NCBI RefSeq assembly: GCF_001296025.1
Contig: NZ_LJHV01000006.1
Coordinates: 1 to 36,726, forward strand
Direction of reading: 5' to 3'
DNA: 36,726 nt
Source of the DNA: Porphyrobacter sp. AAP60
Lineage (GTDB): Bacteria > Pseudomonadota > Alphaproteobacteria > Sphingomonadales > Sphingomonadaceae
The notes under the pieces are model-generated. The model had not been told where the DNA came from. It saw only the letters and a program-made list of their open reading frames with translations, and did no database searches. Position numbers and translations under genes: made by a program. This document shows positions 17,629 to 25,260 of the stretch, in pieces; positions within the stretch are counted from its first letter, which is position 1; every line of letters begins with the position of its first letter.

Positions 17629-19801
17629 AGGTGACCGATGCCTTGAACGTGCGCGGTGCGCCCAGTTGCAGATCGGGGCGGAAGCTGTCGAAGGCTGAGG
17701 CCCAGTAATCGGCATCTGCCACATTATCGAGATTGACGCGCAGCGTCAGCGGCTGCCCGCCCACCACCGCGACATAACGCGCGCCGATATCGAAGCGTGT
17801 CCAGTCATCAAGGAACAGCGTGTTGCCGATATTGGCCGCCTGTTCGCCGGTATGCACCACACGCCCTGTGAGCGTGAGCGCGGGCACAAACGGCACGTCC
17901 CATTCCAGATTGGCGTTGAGCAGATATTCGGGCACGCCAACCGCCTGATTGCCTTCGTCCACCCCGTTCAGGGTGCGGCGCAGCTTGGCATCGATGATCG
18001 ATCCGCCCGCAATCAGCCGCAAACCTTCGGCAAGCTCGCCCGCCAGCGTGAATTCGACCCCGCGATTGCGCTGGATCCCGAACGGCCCGAATTCCAGTGC
18101 GCCCGCCTGATCCGGGTCAGGCCGCAGGATCGCGGTTTCGCGGTCGATCTGGAACAGCGCCAGCGACAGGTCGATCCCGCCCAGCGCCAGCTTGCCGCCA
18201 ATCTCGTATTGCTCCGACACGAAGGGCGGCAATACTTCGCCCGCATTGGTGACCGGAACCACATTGCCATTCACATCCGTGCCGCTGACCGGCGCTGCTG
18301 CGCCCGGAGCCAGTGCCTCGATCCGGTTGGCGTAAAGCGAGACACCGTCGGCAGGCTTGAAAACCACCCCGACAACAGGGGTTGCGGCGCTTTCCCTGTA
18401 CCCGCCCGTCTGGACCCCGGTGGTCACATCGAAAGTCTTTGACTGGATTTCCTGAAGCCGGACGCCAGCTGTCAGCAGGATGCGATCCTCCCACAGTCCG
18501 ATGGTATCCGAAACGAACAGGCTGGAAAGCCGGGCGGTGGATGCCGGCAGGGGATTGTCGAGATTGCCGGCAGCAAAGGTCACCGTGGTCGATGGCGTCA
18601 CCGTGACCGGGGCGTAGAGATTGTTCTGCCCGGCTGAGAGGGCGTAAAATTCAAAGGCATTGCGGTTCACCAGCCAGTTGATCGATCCGCCCGCGTTGAT
18701 TTCATGCGTGATCCCGCCGGTGTTGAACTTTGCCCGCAGACCGGCGGTCGCTGCTTCGTTGTTGTCGGTGCGCGGGATGAAGGAACTGCTGACGGTGATT
18801 GCACCGCTGGCAGCATCCACCAGCGTGGGCGTGCTGTAGATGCCTTCCTCTGCTCCGTCGCGCGCGCCGAAGGCGGCATAGACCATCACATCTTGGGCAA
18901 TGTCATATTCGATCCGCGCCTGCCCGAAGATGTCGCGCAGCGTGGTGAACTGCCACGGCTGGCCGAAATTGCTGCCCGCATCGGGCGCTTGCGGGATCAC
19001 GGTCAGGCTGTTGACGCGCAGCTTGGGCCGGAAGTGCGATACCTTGACCCGCTGGTAGGCGAGATCGATCGAGGCGCGCAGCGGGCCGGAATTGTAATCA
19101 ATCGCCGCCCCCAGCACATAGGTGCTGCGGAATTCGTCATTGATAGCCACGTCGCCGCTGCGGGCCGTGCCGTTGATGCGGATGCCCCATTCGCCGCCCG
19201 CGCCCATCCGGCGGCCGATATCGAAGCTGCCGCCGACATGCTCCGGCCCGGTGTAACCCAGTGTGACGCGGTTGATATCGGCATCGGTCGCCCGCTTGGG
19301 GATCAGGTTGACACTGCCGCCGATGCCGCTGCCGCCGGGGGCTGCACCGTTGAGGAAGGCGCTCGATCCGTTCAGCACCTGCACTGCATCGTACAGTTCG
19401 GGCGCGACCAATTGGCGCGGCGTGATGCCGTAAAGCCCGTCATAACCGATATCGTCGCCCGACAGCGCGAAACCGCGGATTACGAACAATTCGCCCGCGA
19501 TGCCGAAACCGGTGGTGGTGCGGATGGTCGGGTCGTTCTCGAGCACCTGCCCCAGCGTCTGCGGCTGCTGGTTGAGGATCAGCGCGGCGTTATAGCTGCG
19601 GATGTTAAAGGGCACATCGGCAGCGTCCTTGTCACCCAGCACGCCGACACTGCCGCGCTGTTCGACGCCCGATTCGTTGTTGCGCTGCGCAGTGACGATG
19701 ATGAGGTTGTCATCATCGCTCTGCGCTTGCGCGGCGGCGGGCGCGGCGAAGGCAAATGTGGTCGCGGCGAGCAGGGCAGCGCGAAAGGCGTGGGTGTTCA
19801 C
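17618..19801 (-). CDS. TonB-dependent siderophore receptor
   Basis: 727 residues. A signal peptide (cleavage near PAAAQAQ, about 24-27) is followed by a short TonB-box-like segment (NLIIVTAQRN, 32-41), a plug domain (about 60-165, with QTLGQVLENDPTIRTT, FVIRGFALSGDD and GIGGSVNLIPKRA) and a 22-strand barrel ending in the outer membrane signature VTYDF. The plug motifs match siderophore (FhuA/FpvA-type) receptors, so it probably imports a ferric siderophore with TonB energy. GTG start with AAGGA 9 nt upstream. It is the last gene of the PepSY operon, 36 bp after the small membrane protein, and is expected to be iron-regulated through the Fur-like box at 21303-21340. Ligand unknown. Confidence 0.9.
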   Translation of the reverse strand: MNTHAFRAALLAATTFAFAAPAAAQAQSDDDNLIIVTAQRNNESGVEQRGSVGVLGDKDAADVPFNIRSYNAALILNQQPQTLGQVLENDPTIRTTTGFGIAGELFVIRGFALSGDDIGYDGLYGITPRQLVAPELYDAVQVLNGSSAFLNGAAPGGSGIGGSVNLIPKRATDADINRVTLGYTGPEHVGGSFDIGRRMGAGGEWGIRINGTARSGDVAINDEFRSTYVLGAAIDYNSGPLRASIDLAYQRVKVSHFRPKLRVNSLTVIPQAPDAGSNFGQPWQFTTLRDIFGQARIEYDIAQDVMVYAAFGARDGAEEGIYSTPTLVDAASGAITVSSSFIPRTDNNEAATAGLRAKFNTGGITHEINAGGSINWLVNRNAFEFYALSAGQNNLYAPVTVTPSTTVTFAAGNLDNPLPASTARLSSLFVSDTIGLWEDRILLTAGVRLQEIQSKTFDVTTGVQTGGYRESAATPVVGVVFKPADGVSLYANRIEALAPGAAAPVSGTDVNGNVVPVTNAGEVLPPFVSEQYEIGGKLALGGIDLSLALFQIDRETAILRPDPDQAGALEFGPFGIQRNRGVEFTLAGELAEGLRLIAGGSIIDAKLRRTLNGVDEGNQAVGVPEYLLNANLEWDVPFVPALTLTGRVVHTGEQAANIGNTLFLDDWTRFDIGARYVAVVGGQPLTLRVNLDNVADADYWASAFDSFRPDLQLGAPRTFKASVTYDF

Positions 19802-19837
19802 TTGGATTGTTTCCTTGTTGCAAACTGTGTTCGAAAA

Positions 19838-20017
19838 TCAGGTTCGGCGCGCAGCGATCGCCCAAACGGCTGCGGCGATTGGTGCCGCGAGCGCAGCCCA
19901 GGCAGCCGCATCGCGCCAGCCATCGCCGGTGAGCGCGACGATCAGGCCCGCCAGCCCGATCACGAAGATCGCCATCGGCCATGCAAAGATGGCGGACAGG
20001 GGCCGGGCGCGGTTCAT
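19838..20017 (-). CDS. Small two-helix membrane protein of iron operon
   Basis: 59 residues, MNRARPLSAIFAWPM at the start, with two predicted membrane helices (about 9-29, AIFAWPMAIFVIGLAGLIVAL, and 36-55, AAAWAALAAPIAAAVWAIA) joined by a short polar loop (TGDGWRD) and ending in a basic tail. The ATG overlaps the PepSY stop (ATGA at 20017-20014), so it is translationally coupled, and the receptor gene follows after 36 bp. Small proteins of this kind accompany PepSY/TonB gene pairs in related bacteria; function is unknown. It could be an accessory subunit of the PepSY membrane reductase. Too short for many gene finders. Confidence 0.8.
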   Translation of the reverse strand: MNRARPLSAIFAWPMAIFVIGLAGLIVALTGDGWRDAAAWAALAAPIAAAVWAIAARRT

Positions 20018-21192
20018 TCGGCAGGCTCGGGCAGGGGGGTGAGAACCACTGCTTGCGCAGGTGTGTGCGAGCGCCGCTTGGCGAGCCACAGATACAGCCC
20101 GGTGCCCAGCACATGGATGGTGAACAGCGTCAGCGCCGCCCACAGCAGCTTCAATGGCAAGCCGCCGTAATCGCCGAAGTGCAGCGGGCGCGACAGTGAT
20201 AGCGCCTGATAATACCACGGCATCGCGCGGGCGGCGGTGAAGGTGCCGTTCTCGGCATCGATCAGTGCGGGCGTCAGCAACCGTTCGGTCAGCGGGGTGT
20301 CGCCCTGAAAGAACACCGCATAATGATGATTGGAGCTGAAGGTGCCGCCGGGGAAAGCTATGAATTGCGGGTTGTTGTCCGGCAGGGCTGCCCGCGCTGC
20401 GGCCATTGCCCGATCAATCGATCCGTAGCGCGCCGGATCAAGCGGATCGCGCCCGGCATATTCGGCCGTCATCGCCGCCAGTTCATTGGCTTTCCATGCG
20501 CTCTCGATCGGCACGGCGAGCGCGTTGATCACGCCGGTCAGGCCGACCACCATCATCCACGCCAGCGCCACGATGCCAAGGTGGTTGTGATAATCCAGCC
20601 ACTTGGTGCGCGCGCTGCGGGTGGTGCGCAGCGTGCCGAAATCGAGCTTGCGCATGAACGGGGCGTAAAGCACCACGCCCGAAACCAGCGCGGCGACAAA
20701 GGCGGCGCCCATTGCGCCGAGGAACAGCATTCCCGGCAGGCCCAGGAACATGTCGGTGTGCAGTTCCAGCAGGAAGTGCATCACCGCGCCAACTCCGCTG
20801 GCGCTGTCTTCCGATACGGCCCCGATCAGCTCTCCGGTCGAACGGTCGAATGACTGGATCGTCATCTCCGACCCCGGCGAATCCGCGCGCGGGCCGGTGG
20901 TGATCGTCATCGACGGCTGGTCGTTGTCGAACGCCATATACAACGGCACTTCGCCCGGCCGGTTGGCGAGCGCGCGGGCCAGCATGTCGTCGAGCGGCAG
21001 CAGGCCCGGCGCGGTGCTGGACGAGCCCACTCCCGGCATTCCGAAGGCGGGCTGTTCCTCGGTCAGCCAGTCGATCTCGTCATGGAAGATCAGCGGCAGG
21101 CCGGTGAGGCACAGCATCAGCAGGAAGGCGGTGCAGACGAGGCTCGTCCACTTGTGCACCCACACCCACGCCTTGATCGTGGCGCGGTTCAT
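20014..21192 (-). CDS. PepSY-associated membrane protein (PiuB/iron reductase-like)
   Basis: 392 residues with four membrane helices (about 16-36, 150-177, 205-226, 346-371), the PepSY_TM layout. Conserved His residues at or near helix ends (H13, H37, H139, H145, H202, H204, H338, H360) could bind heme, as proposed for siderophore-iron reductases of this family. Two periplasmic segments (about 40-140 and 230-330) hold the PepSY-like parts. Located before a small membrane protein and a TonB siderophore receptor, it probably helps release or reduce iron from the imported siderophore at the inner membrane. Its ATG overlaps the stop of a 23-codon ORF (ATGA), suggesting that its translation depends on that ORF. 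Confidence 0.85.
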   Translation of the reverse strand: MNRATIKAWVWVHKWTSLVCTAFLLMLCLTGLPLIFHDEIDWLTEEQPAFGMPGVGSSSTAPGLLPLDDMLARALANRPGEVPLYMAFDNDQPSMTITTGPRADSPGSEMTIQSFDRSTGELIGAVSEDSASGVGAVMHFLLELHTDMFLGLPGMLFLGAMGAAFVAALVSGVVLYAPFMRKLDFGTLRTTRSARTKWLDYHNHLGIVALAWMMVVGLTGVINALAVPIESAWKANELAAMTAEYAGRDPLDPARYGSIDRAMAAARAALPDNNPQFIAFPGGTFSSNHHYAVFFQGDTPLTERLLTPALIDAENGTFTAARAMPWYYQALSLSRPLHFGDYGGLPLKLLWAALTLFTIHVLGTGLYLWLAKRRSHTPAQAVVLTPLPEPAE

Positions 21193-21260
21193 GCAGGCGC
21201 GACCAAGGTGCAGAGGCGTTCACCAGCCGTTGCCATGCCGTGTTTGGTGGTCTGATCCAT
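21189..21260 (-). CDS. Candidate 23-residue upstream ORF coupled to PepSY gene
   Basis: ATG at 21260 preceded by AGGAG with a 6-nt spacer (catcgc), a much better ribosome site than any directly before the PepSY gene. It encodes MDQTTKHGMATAGERLCTLV followed by APA, then TGA overlapping the PepSY ATG (ATGA). It has one Cys and no membrane segment. It lies between the Fur-like box and the PepSY gene, in the operon leader. It may simply couple translation or may be a regulatory leader peptide. Seen directly: start, ribosome site and overlap; function is inference. Confidence 0.55.
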   Translation of the reverse strand: MDQTTKHGMATAGERLCTLVAPA

Positions 21261-21302
21261 GCGATGCTCCTGCCCGATGCCCTGTGCGCAGCGGCGAGTA
21301 TC

Positions 21303-21340
21303 GCAAATGATTCTCAATGTAAATGCGAGTCACTCGCATT
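21303..21340 (-). promoter_or_regulatory. Fur-box-like operator upstream of iron operon
   Basis: A perfect palindrome AATGCGAGT-C-ACTCGCATT (21322-21340) abuts a classical Fur half-site, read on the minus strand as ATTGAGAATCATTTGC (21318-21303). Together they cover nearly 40 bp, enough for two Fur dimers. They lie 43-80 nt upstream of the 23-codon ORF. A possible minus-strand -35 (TTTACA) falls between the two elements. Iron repression of the operon is inferred from this plus the gene content. Confidence 0.65.
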
Positions 21341-21389
21341 AAATGCGTTTGTACGTTCAGGTCTTTCGGGGTGGTTGCAAACGGGCAAC

Positions 21390-21418
21390 AAAAAGGCCGG
21401 CATTTCTGCCAGCCTTTT
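21390..21418 (-). terminator. Rho-independent terminator of the LuxR-type gene
   Basis: Minus strand: AAAAGGCTGGCA-GAAA-TGCCGGCCTTTTT, a stem with one mismatch and a GAAA tetraloop followed by a T-run, about 30 nt after the regulator stop. The plus strand also ends in TTTTGCTTT, so it may work in both directions and insulate the iron operon promoter. Confidence 0.8.
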
Positions 21419-21448
21419 GCTTTGATCTCGCTTGATTGGTGTTAGCGG

Positions 21449-22300
21449 TCAGTTGGCATGGGCCGCGTGGCTGCGGCCCGGTTGCCCTGGCACGCCGAGG
21501 TAGCCGAGTTGTGCTGCGCGGAACACCGATTGCGCACGGTTGACCGCTCCCAGTTTCGCGCAGGCGCGGGTCACGTGATAGCGGATTCCGGCATGGCTGC
21601 AGCCCATGATGATGCTGATCTCGTAATCGGTCTTGCCATGCGCGACCCAGCTCAGGCACTCGATCTCGCGGCTGGTCAGCAGGCTGTCCGACGGCAGATA
21701 GCGTTCATCGCGGCAGACGCTGACATAGCTGGTGACGAACTGCCAGATCGCCGCCGCCAGCGGCCCTGCGGCATGGGGAAAGAGTGCTGACAGATCGTCC
21801 TGCGCCGGGTCTTCGGGCGTCAGGATCGCCGCGCCGATCTGGCCCAGCGCCATGTGCAGCGGGATCACGATCGCCGCGCCGGAAGCATCGCCTTCGACGT
21901 CAAGCAGGTCGATCTGGTCAAGCAGCCGGTTCGCGCCGCGGGTGTGGATGCCGTCGCGGTTGATCCACAGCGGCTCGCACGCCACCCGCGCGGCGCGCAG
22001 CAGCGGGGAACGCAGTGCCTTGTCGATATTGTGCCACGGCGCCAGATCCTCATCCGACCAGCCGAAGGCGGCCGCGTTGATCGGCGTGCCTGCATCATCC
22101 ACCGGCTGATCGAGCGTTGCCAGATCGTGCCACAGCATGATCCTGAGGCCATGATCGCCGACCTTGCCGGCCAGCCGGTGTGCGGCGGGCAGGATATCGG
22201 CGGCTGCGCGGATCGTGACGCCGGTGGCAGGCCCCTTGGCAGGTGGCGGCGCGGTGCCGATCCGGTCTGACGGACGAAGTTCCAGCACATTGGTGGCCAA
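21449..22300 (-). CDS. LuxR-type transcriptional regulator with degenerate N-terminal sensor domain
   Basis: 283 residues from a TTG start with AAGGAG 7 nt upstream. The C-terminus (207-268) is a clear LuxR/GerE DNA-binding domain: LTSREIECLSWVAHGKTDYE, then a helix-turn-helix with CSHAGIRYHVTRACAKL and NRAQSV. The N-terminal 190 residues have the size and spacing of an autoinducer-binding domain (W89, W112, GAAIVIPLHMALGQIGAAIL), but the Tyr and Asp-Pro residues used for acyl-homoserine lactone binding in TraR are not evident. No synthase gene is nearby, so it is a LuxR solo. It is divergent from the acyl-CoA regulator gene and shares its 124-bp operator region. Target genes unknown. Confidence 0.85.
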   Translation of the reverse strand: MATNVLELRPSDRIGTAPPPAKGPATGVTIRAAADILPAAHRLAGKVGDHGLRIMLWHDLATLDQPVDDAGTPINAAAFGWSDEDLAPWHNIDKALRSPLLRAARVACEPLWINRDGIHTRGANRLLDQIDLLDVEGDASGAAIVIPLHMALGQIGAAILTPEDPAQDDLSALFPHAAGPLAAAIWQFVTSYVSVCRDERYLPSDSLLTSREIECLSWVAHGKTDYEISIIMGCSHAGIRYHVTRACAKLGAVNRAQSVFRAAQLGYLGVPGQPGRSHAAHAN

Positions 22301-22379
22301 TTGCAGTCTCCTTGCGCGAGCATGGGGTTCTCGGATGACCGGCAGACTTGCGCAAGCAGCACCCCCCGTCCAATGTTAA

Positions 22380-22410
22380 TTTGCAAAGTTGCAAAGTCAT
22401 TCTTTGCAAA
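22380..22410. promoter_or_regulatory. Triple TTGCAA operator of RamB/ScfR-type regulator
   Basis: Three TTGCAA cores: TTTGCAAAG (22380-22388), TTGCAAAG (22389-22396) and the palindrome TTTGCAAA (22403-22410). Centres are 8 and 15 bp apart. On the minus strand the first reads AACTTTGCAAA, matching my recollection of the RamB binding motif. They end 14 nt before the regulator ATG, so autoregulation is likely; the divergent LuxR-type gene could be affected too. Confidence 0.65.
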
Positions 22411-22424
22411 CTAGGCCTGTCCGC

Positions 22425-23849
22425 ATGGCGATACGGCAACGAATCTTCGCAGGCGTGCAATTGCGTGCCCTGCGTGAACGGCACCAGTTGATGCAGGCAG
22501 AACTCGCGGAAAAGCTGGCGATCAGCCCCTCTTACCTCAGCCAGCTTGAACATGATGACCGCCCGTTGACCCCGCGCCTGATCGAGCGGGTGACGCGGCT
22601 GTTCCCGCTCGAATGGCAGGATTTTCCAGGCGACGATGCCGAACAGCTTTCGCTGCTTCTGCGTGAGGCGCTGGGCGATCCGATCTTCGATGCCCCGCTC
22701 GCGCCCGAAGCCATCGCCCGGCTGGCGCAGCAGCAACCCGCCTTTGCGCGCCGCTTTGTCGAATTGCACAGCGCCCTGCGCCGCGCCAACCAGCGGCTGG
22801 AGATGGTGGACGAGACGCTGGCGCTGGATGCGCCCGAGGATGCGCGCCTGCCGTGGGAGGAAGTGCGCGACTGGTTCCACCTGTCCAACAATTACGTCGA
22901 CCGGATCGACCGCGCGGCGGAACGGCTGGCGGCGCAGGTTGCGGCCAGCGGTTCGGGCGCGGATGATGTGCCCACCACCGATGGCCTGCTGCGCCATCTG
23001 ACGCAGCAGCACGGCATCACAGTGGAGTTGCTGCCTGCCATATCCTTGCGCAGTTTCGATGCAGTGCAGCGGGTGCTGCGGATCGATTCGGGCCAGCCTG
23101 CCGCCAGTATGCGGTTTCAGCTGGCCTATCATGTCGCCTCCACCGCGCTGGGCGAGGCGATCCGCGAGATTGTTGCCAATGCCCGCCTGCGCAGCCCGGT
23201 GGCGCGCGAATTGCTGGCCGTGGGGCTGGGCAATTATGCTGCCGGCGCGGTGCTGATGCCCTATGGCCATTTCCGCCGTTCGGCCCGCGCCTTTCGCCAC
23301 GATGTCGACCGGCTGGCGCTGGCTTACCAGACCAGTTTCGAACAGACCTGCCACCGCCTGTCGACCATGCAGCGCGAGGGCGAGCGCGGCCTGCCGATCT
23401 TCTTCTGCCGGGTCGACATGGCGGGCAACATCACCAAACGCCACAGCGCCACGCGCTTCCAGTTCGCTCGTTTTGGCGGAGCCTGTCCGCTGTGGATCGT
23501 TCACGAAGCGGCTGCCATTCCTGACCGGATCGCGGTGCAGCTGGCCGAAACGCCCGACGGGGAACGCTATGTGTCGATTGCCAAGGGGCTGGTCAAACCA
23601 TCGGGCCGGTTCGACCGCAACCCGCGCCGCTATGCCGTGGCGCTGGGCTGCGAGGTGAAGCACGCGGGCGAGTTCGTCTATGCCGACGGGCTTGATCTGG
23701 CATCGCCGCGCGCGGTGACGCCGATTGGCGTGTCGTGCCGCATCTGCCCGCGTCCCGATTGCGAACAGCGCGCCTATCCGCCCAATGACCAGCAGATCGC
23801 GGTGCATCACTGGCACCGCCGCGTGGTGCCTTACGAACTCACCGAGTGA
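22425..23849 (+). CDS. Short-chain acyl-CoA responsive XRE-type regulator (RamB/ScfR/MccR family)
   Basis: 474 residues from ATG 22425. Residues 8-62 are a Cro/C1-type helix-turn-helix (LRALRERHQLMQAELAEKLA, then SPSYLSQLEHDDRPLTPRLI). The middle resembles an IrrE/ImmA (DUF955) domain in which the HExxH zinc motif is lost (RFQLAYHVAST), so no protease activity is expected. The C-terminal DUF2083-like domain has a C-x2-C-x4-C motif (C438, C441, C446 in CRICPRPDC). Relatives control acetate, propionate, glyoxylate or methylcitrate genes in response to acyl-CoA. A TTG twelve codons upstream is in frame but lies inside the operator. No glyoxylate or methylcitrate genes are in the window; the acyl-CoA dehydrogenase pair at 26611-28959 is the nearest metabolic link. 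Confidence 0.85.
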   Translation: MAIRQRIFAGVQLRALRERHQLMQAELAEKLAISPSYLSQLEHDDRPLTPRLIERVTRLFPLEWQDFPGDDAEQLSLLLREALGDPIFDAPLAPEAIARLAQQQPAFARRFVELHSALRRANQRLEMVDETLALDAPEDARLPWEEVRDWFHLSNNYVDRIDRAAERLAAQVAASGSGADDVPTTDGLLRHLTQQHGITVELLPAISLRSFDAVQRVLRIDSGQPAASMRFQLAYHVASTALGEAIREIVANARLRSPVARELLAVGLGNYAAGAVLMPYGHFRRSARAFRHDVDRLALAYQTSFEQTCHRLSTMQREGERGLPIFFCRVDMAGNITKRHSATRFQFARFGGACPLWIVHEAAAIPDRIAVQLAETPDGERYVSIAKGLVKPSGRFDRNPRRYAVALGCEVKHAGEFVYADGLDLASPRAVTPIGVSCRICPRPDCEQRAYPPNDQQIAVHHWHRRVVPYELTE

Positions 23850-23909
23850 CAGCAAGTTGCAGTTCCTGCACGCTGTTCCGCTTTGGCGCTGCGCCGACTC
23901 CTCACGTGT

Positions 23910-23925
23910 CTGCAAACATTTGCAG
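23910..23925. promoter_or_regulatory. TTGCA-type palindrome upstream of ECF sigma gene
   Basis: CTGCAAA-CA-TTTGCAG, perfect 7-bp arms, 36 nt before the sigma factor ATG. The half-site TTTGCA matches the motif repeated upstream of the adjacent acyl-CoA regulator, so that regulator may bind here. No clear -35/-10 was identified around it. Confidence 0.5.
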
Positions 23926-23961
23926 CTTGCGAGGTATCACGCCGCTGGATAACGCAGTCAC

Positions 23962-24531
23962 ATGCCGAACGCCGAACTTGCCGATGCCCGCCGCGATGAA
24001 CTCAGCGGCCTGATCGAGCAGGTGGCCCGCGGTGACCGCGCAGCCTTGGCCGCCGTTTACGAACGCACATCGGCCAAACTTTTCGGGGTCTGCCTGCGCG
24101 TCGCGCGGGACAGGGATGCCGCCGAAGACATCCTGCAGGACGTTTATCTCAAGGTCTGGAACCGCGCCGGCCGGTTTGACCGGACGTGCGGCAGCCCGAT
24201 CACCTGGTTGTGCGCCGTCGCCCGCAACGCCGCGATCGACTGGGTGCGCAAGCATGGCGCGCCGGTGCTGCCGGCGCCCGATCCCGACGACGCATCCGGC
24301 GCCGATCTCGGCGAGGCGATGGAGGCCATGGCCGCCGACGAAGGGCGCGCCCATATCTTCGATTGTCTTGAAGGCCTGCCCGATCAGCAGCAACGTGCGA
24401 TCCGGCTGGCATTTTTCGACGGTTCGAGCCATTCGGAGCTGGCAAGCATCATGCAGGTTCCGCTGGGCACGACCAAAAGCTGGATCCGCCGGGGCCTGCT
24501 GCAATTGCGGGGGTGCCTTCAGGGTGAATAG
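23962..24531 (+). CDS. ECF sigma factor (SigK/RpoE-like)
   Basis: 189 residues. Sigma region 2 spans about 27-93 (LFGVCLRVARDRDAAEDILQ and DVYLKVWNRAGRFD, then WLCAVARNAAIDWVRK) and region 4 about 133-183 (LPDQQQRAIRLAFFDGSSHS, then LGTTKSWIRRGLLQLR). It would direct RNA polymerase to a small envelope or oxidative stress regulon when released from the anti-sigma factor encoded by the next gene, whose GTG start overlaps this gene by 8 nt. The pairing with an RskA-like protein places it near the SigK group. Start at ATG 23962; no strong ribosome site. A CTGCAAA/TTTGCAG palindrome lies just upstream. Confidence 0.9.
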   Translation: MPNAELADARRDELSGLIEQVARGDRAALAAVYERTSAKLFGVCLRVARDRDAAEDILQDVYLKVWNRAGRFDRTCGSPITWLCAVARNAAIDWVRKHGAPVLPAPDPDDASGADLGEAMEAMAADEGRAHIFDCLEGLPDQQQRAIRLAFFDGSSHSELASIMQVPLGTTKSWIRRGLLQLRGCLQGE

Positions 24532-25225
24532 CCAACTGACTCCGGAACAGACCGCCATGGCCGCCGAGCTCGCGCTTGGCGTGCTTGAAGGTGAGGAACG
24601 CGCCGAAGCCATCCGCCAGTCGCTGGCCAATCCTGCTTTTGCCGCAATGGTGCGCAAATGGCAGGGCCGCCTTGATCCGCTGGGTGAAGGTTACGACGAA
24701 ACGCCGCCGCCTTCCAATCTGTGGCCCGCAATCGAGGCACGGCTGGGCGCGCAGCCGCTGGGCGGTGACGTGCGCAAGGTGCAGTTCTGGAGGGGCGCGA
24801 CGGCGCTGGCCGGAGCGCTGGCGGCCTGCCTTGCGGCTGTGGTGGTATTCCGCCCGCCAACCATTCAGGAAGTTCAGGTGCAGGCACCGTCAGGCGGGTC
24901 CGCGATTGCGCAGCTGGCAGGCGCGGATGGCACCTTGCTGGCCGCCAATCTCAGCCCGCAGGAAAACCGCCTCAGTATCCGGGCGGTGACTTTGCCCGAT
25001 AGCGCGCTGGTGCCCGAATTGTGGATCATTCCGGGTGACGGGGTGCCGCGTTCGCTTGGCCTGATCAATGCCGATGGCACCACGCTGGTGGTGCTGCCGC
25101 CGGAACTGAAAGCCCTGCTGGTCGATGGCGCTGTTCTGGCCGTTTCGCTGGAGACGCCGGAGGGCGCACCGCACACCGCGCCGAGCAGCACGCCGATCGC
25201 GACCGGAAAAATTTCCACCATCTGA
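24524..25225 (+). CDS. RskA-like anti-sigma factor
   Basis: 233 residues from a GTG at 24524, overlapping the sigma gene by 8 nt; longer upstream frame is a shadow of the sigma gene. The cytoplasmic N-terminus (AMAAELALGVLEGEERAEAI) carries the LAxGxLEGEER motif of RskA-type sigma-binding domains but no His/Cys zinc site. A membrane helix lies at about 91-110 (GATALAGALAACLAAVVVF). The periplasmic C-terminus is the RskA (anti-sigma-K) domain, with LPDSALVPELWIIPGDGVPR. It holds the sigma factor at the inner membrane until a signal triggers regulated proteolysis. The beta-barrel protein gene downstream (266 bp away) is a candidate regulon member. Confidence 0.88.
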   Translation: MNSQLTPEQTAMAAELALGVLEGEERAEAIRQSLANPAFAAMVRKWQGRLDPLGEGYDETPPPSNLWPAIEARLGAQPLGGDVRKVQFWRGATALAGALAACLAAVVVFRPPTIQEVQVQAPSGGSAIAQLAGADGTLLAANLSPQENRLSIRAVTLPDSALVPELWIIPGDGVPRSLGLINADGTTLVVLPPELKALLVDGAVLAVSLETPEGAPHTAPSSTPIATGKISTI

Positions 25226-25260
25226 ACCGCGCTGCATCTGATCGCTTCAAGATCGTCGTA

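Noticed and set aside
15463..17724. 753-codon minus-strand frame opposite the ABC-F gene
   Set aside because: The plus strand encodes an unmistakable ABC-F protein; the antisense product has no motif. Only its last 40 codons lie in non-coding DNA and they lack a start and ribosome site.
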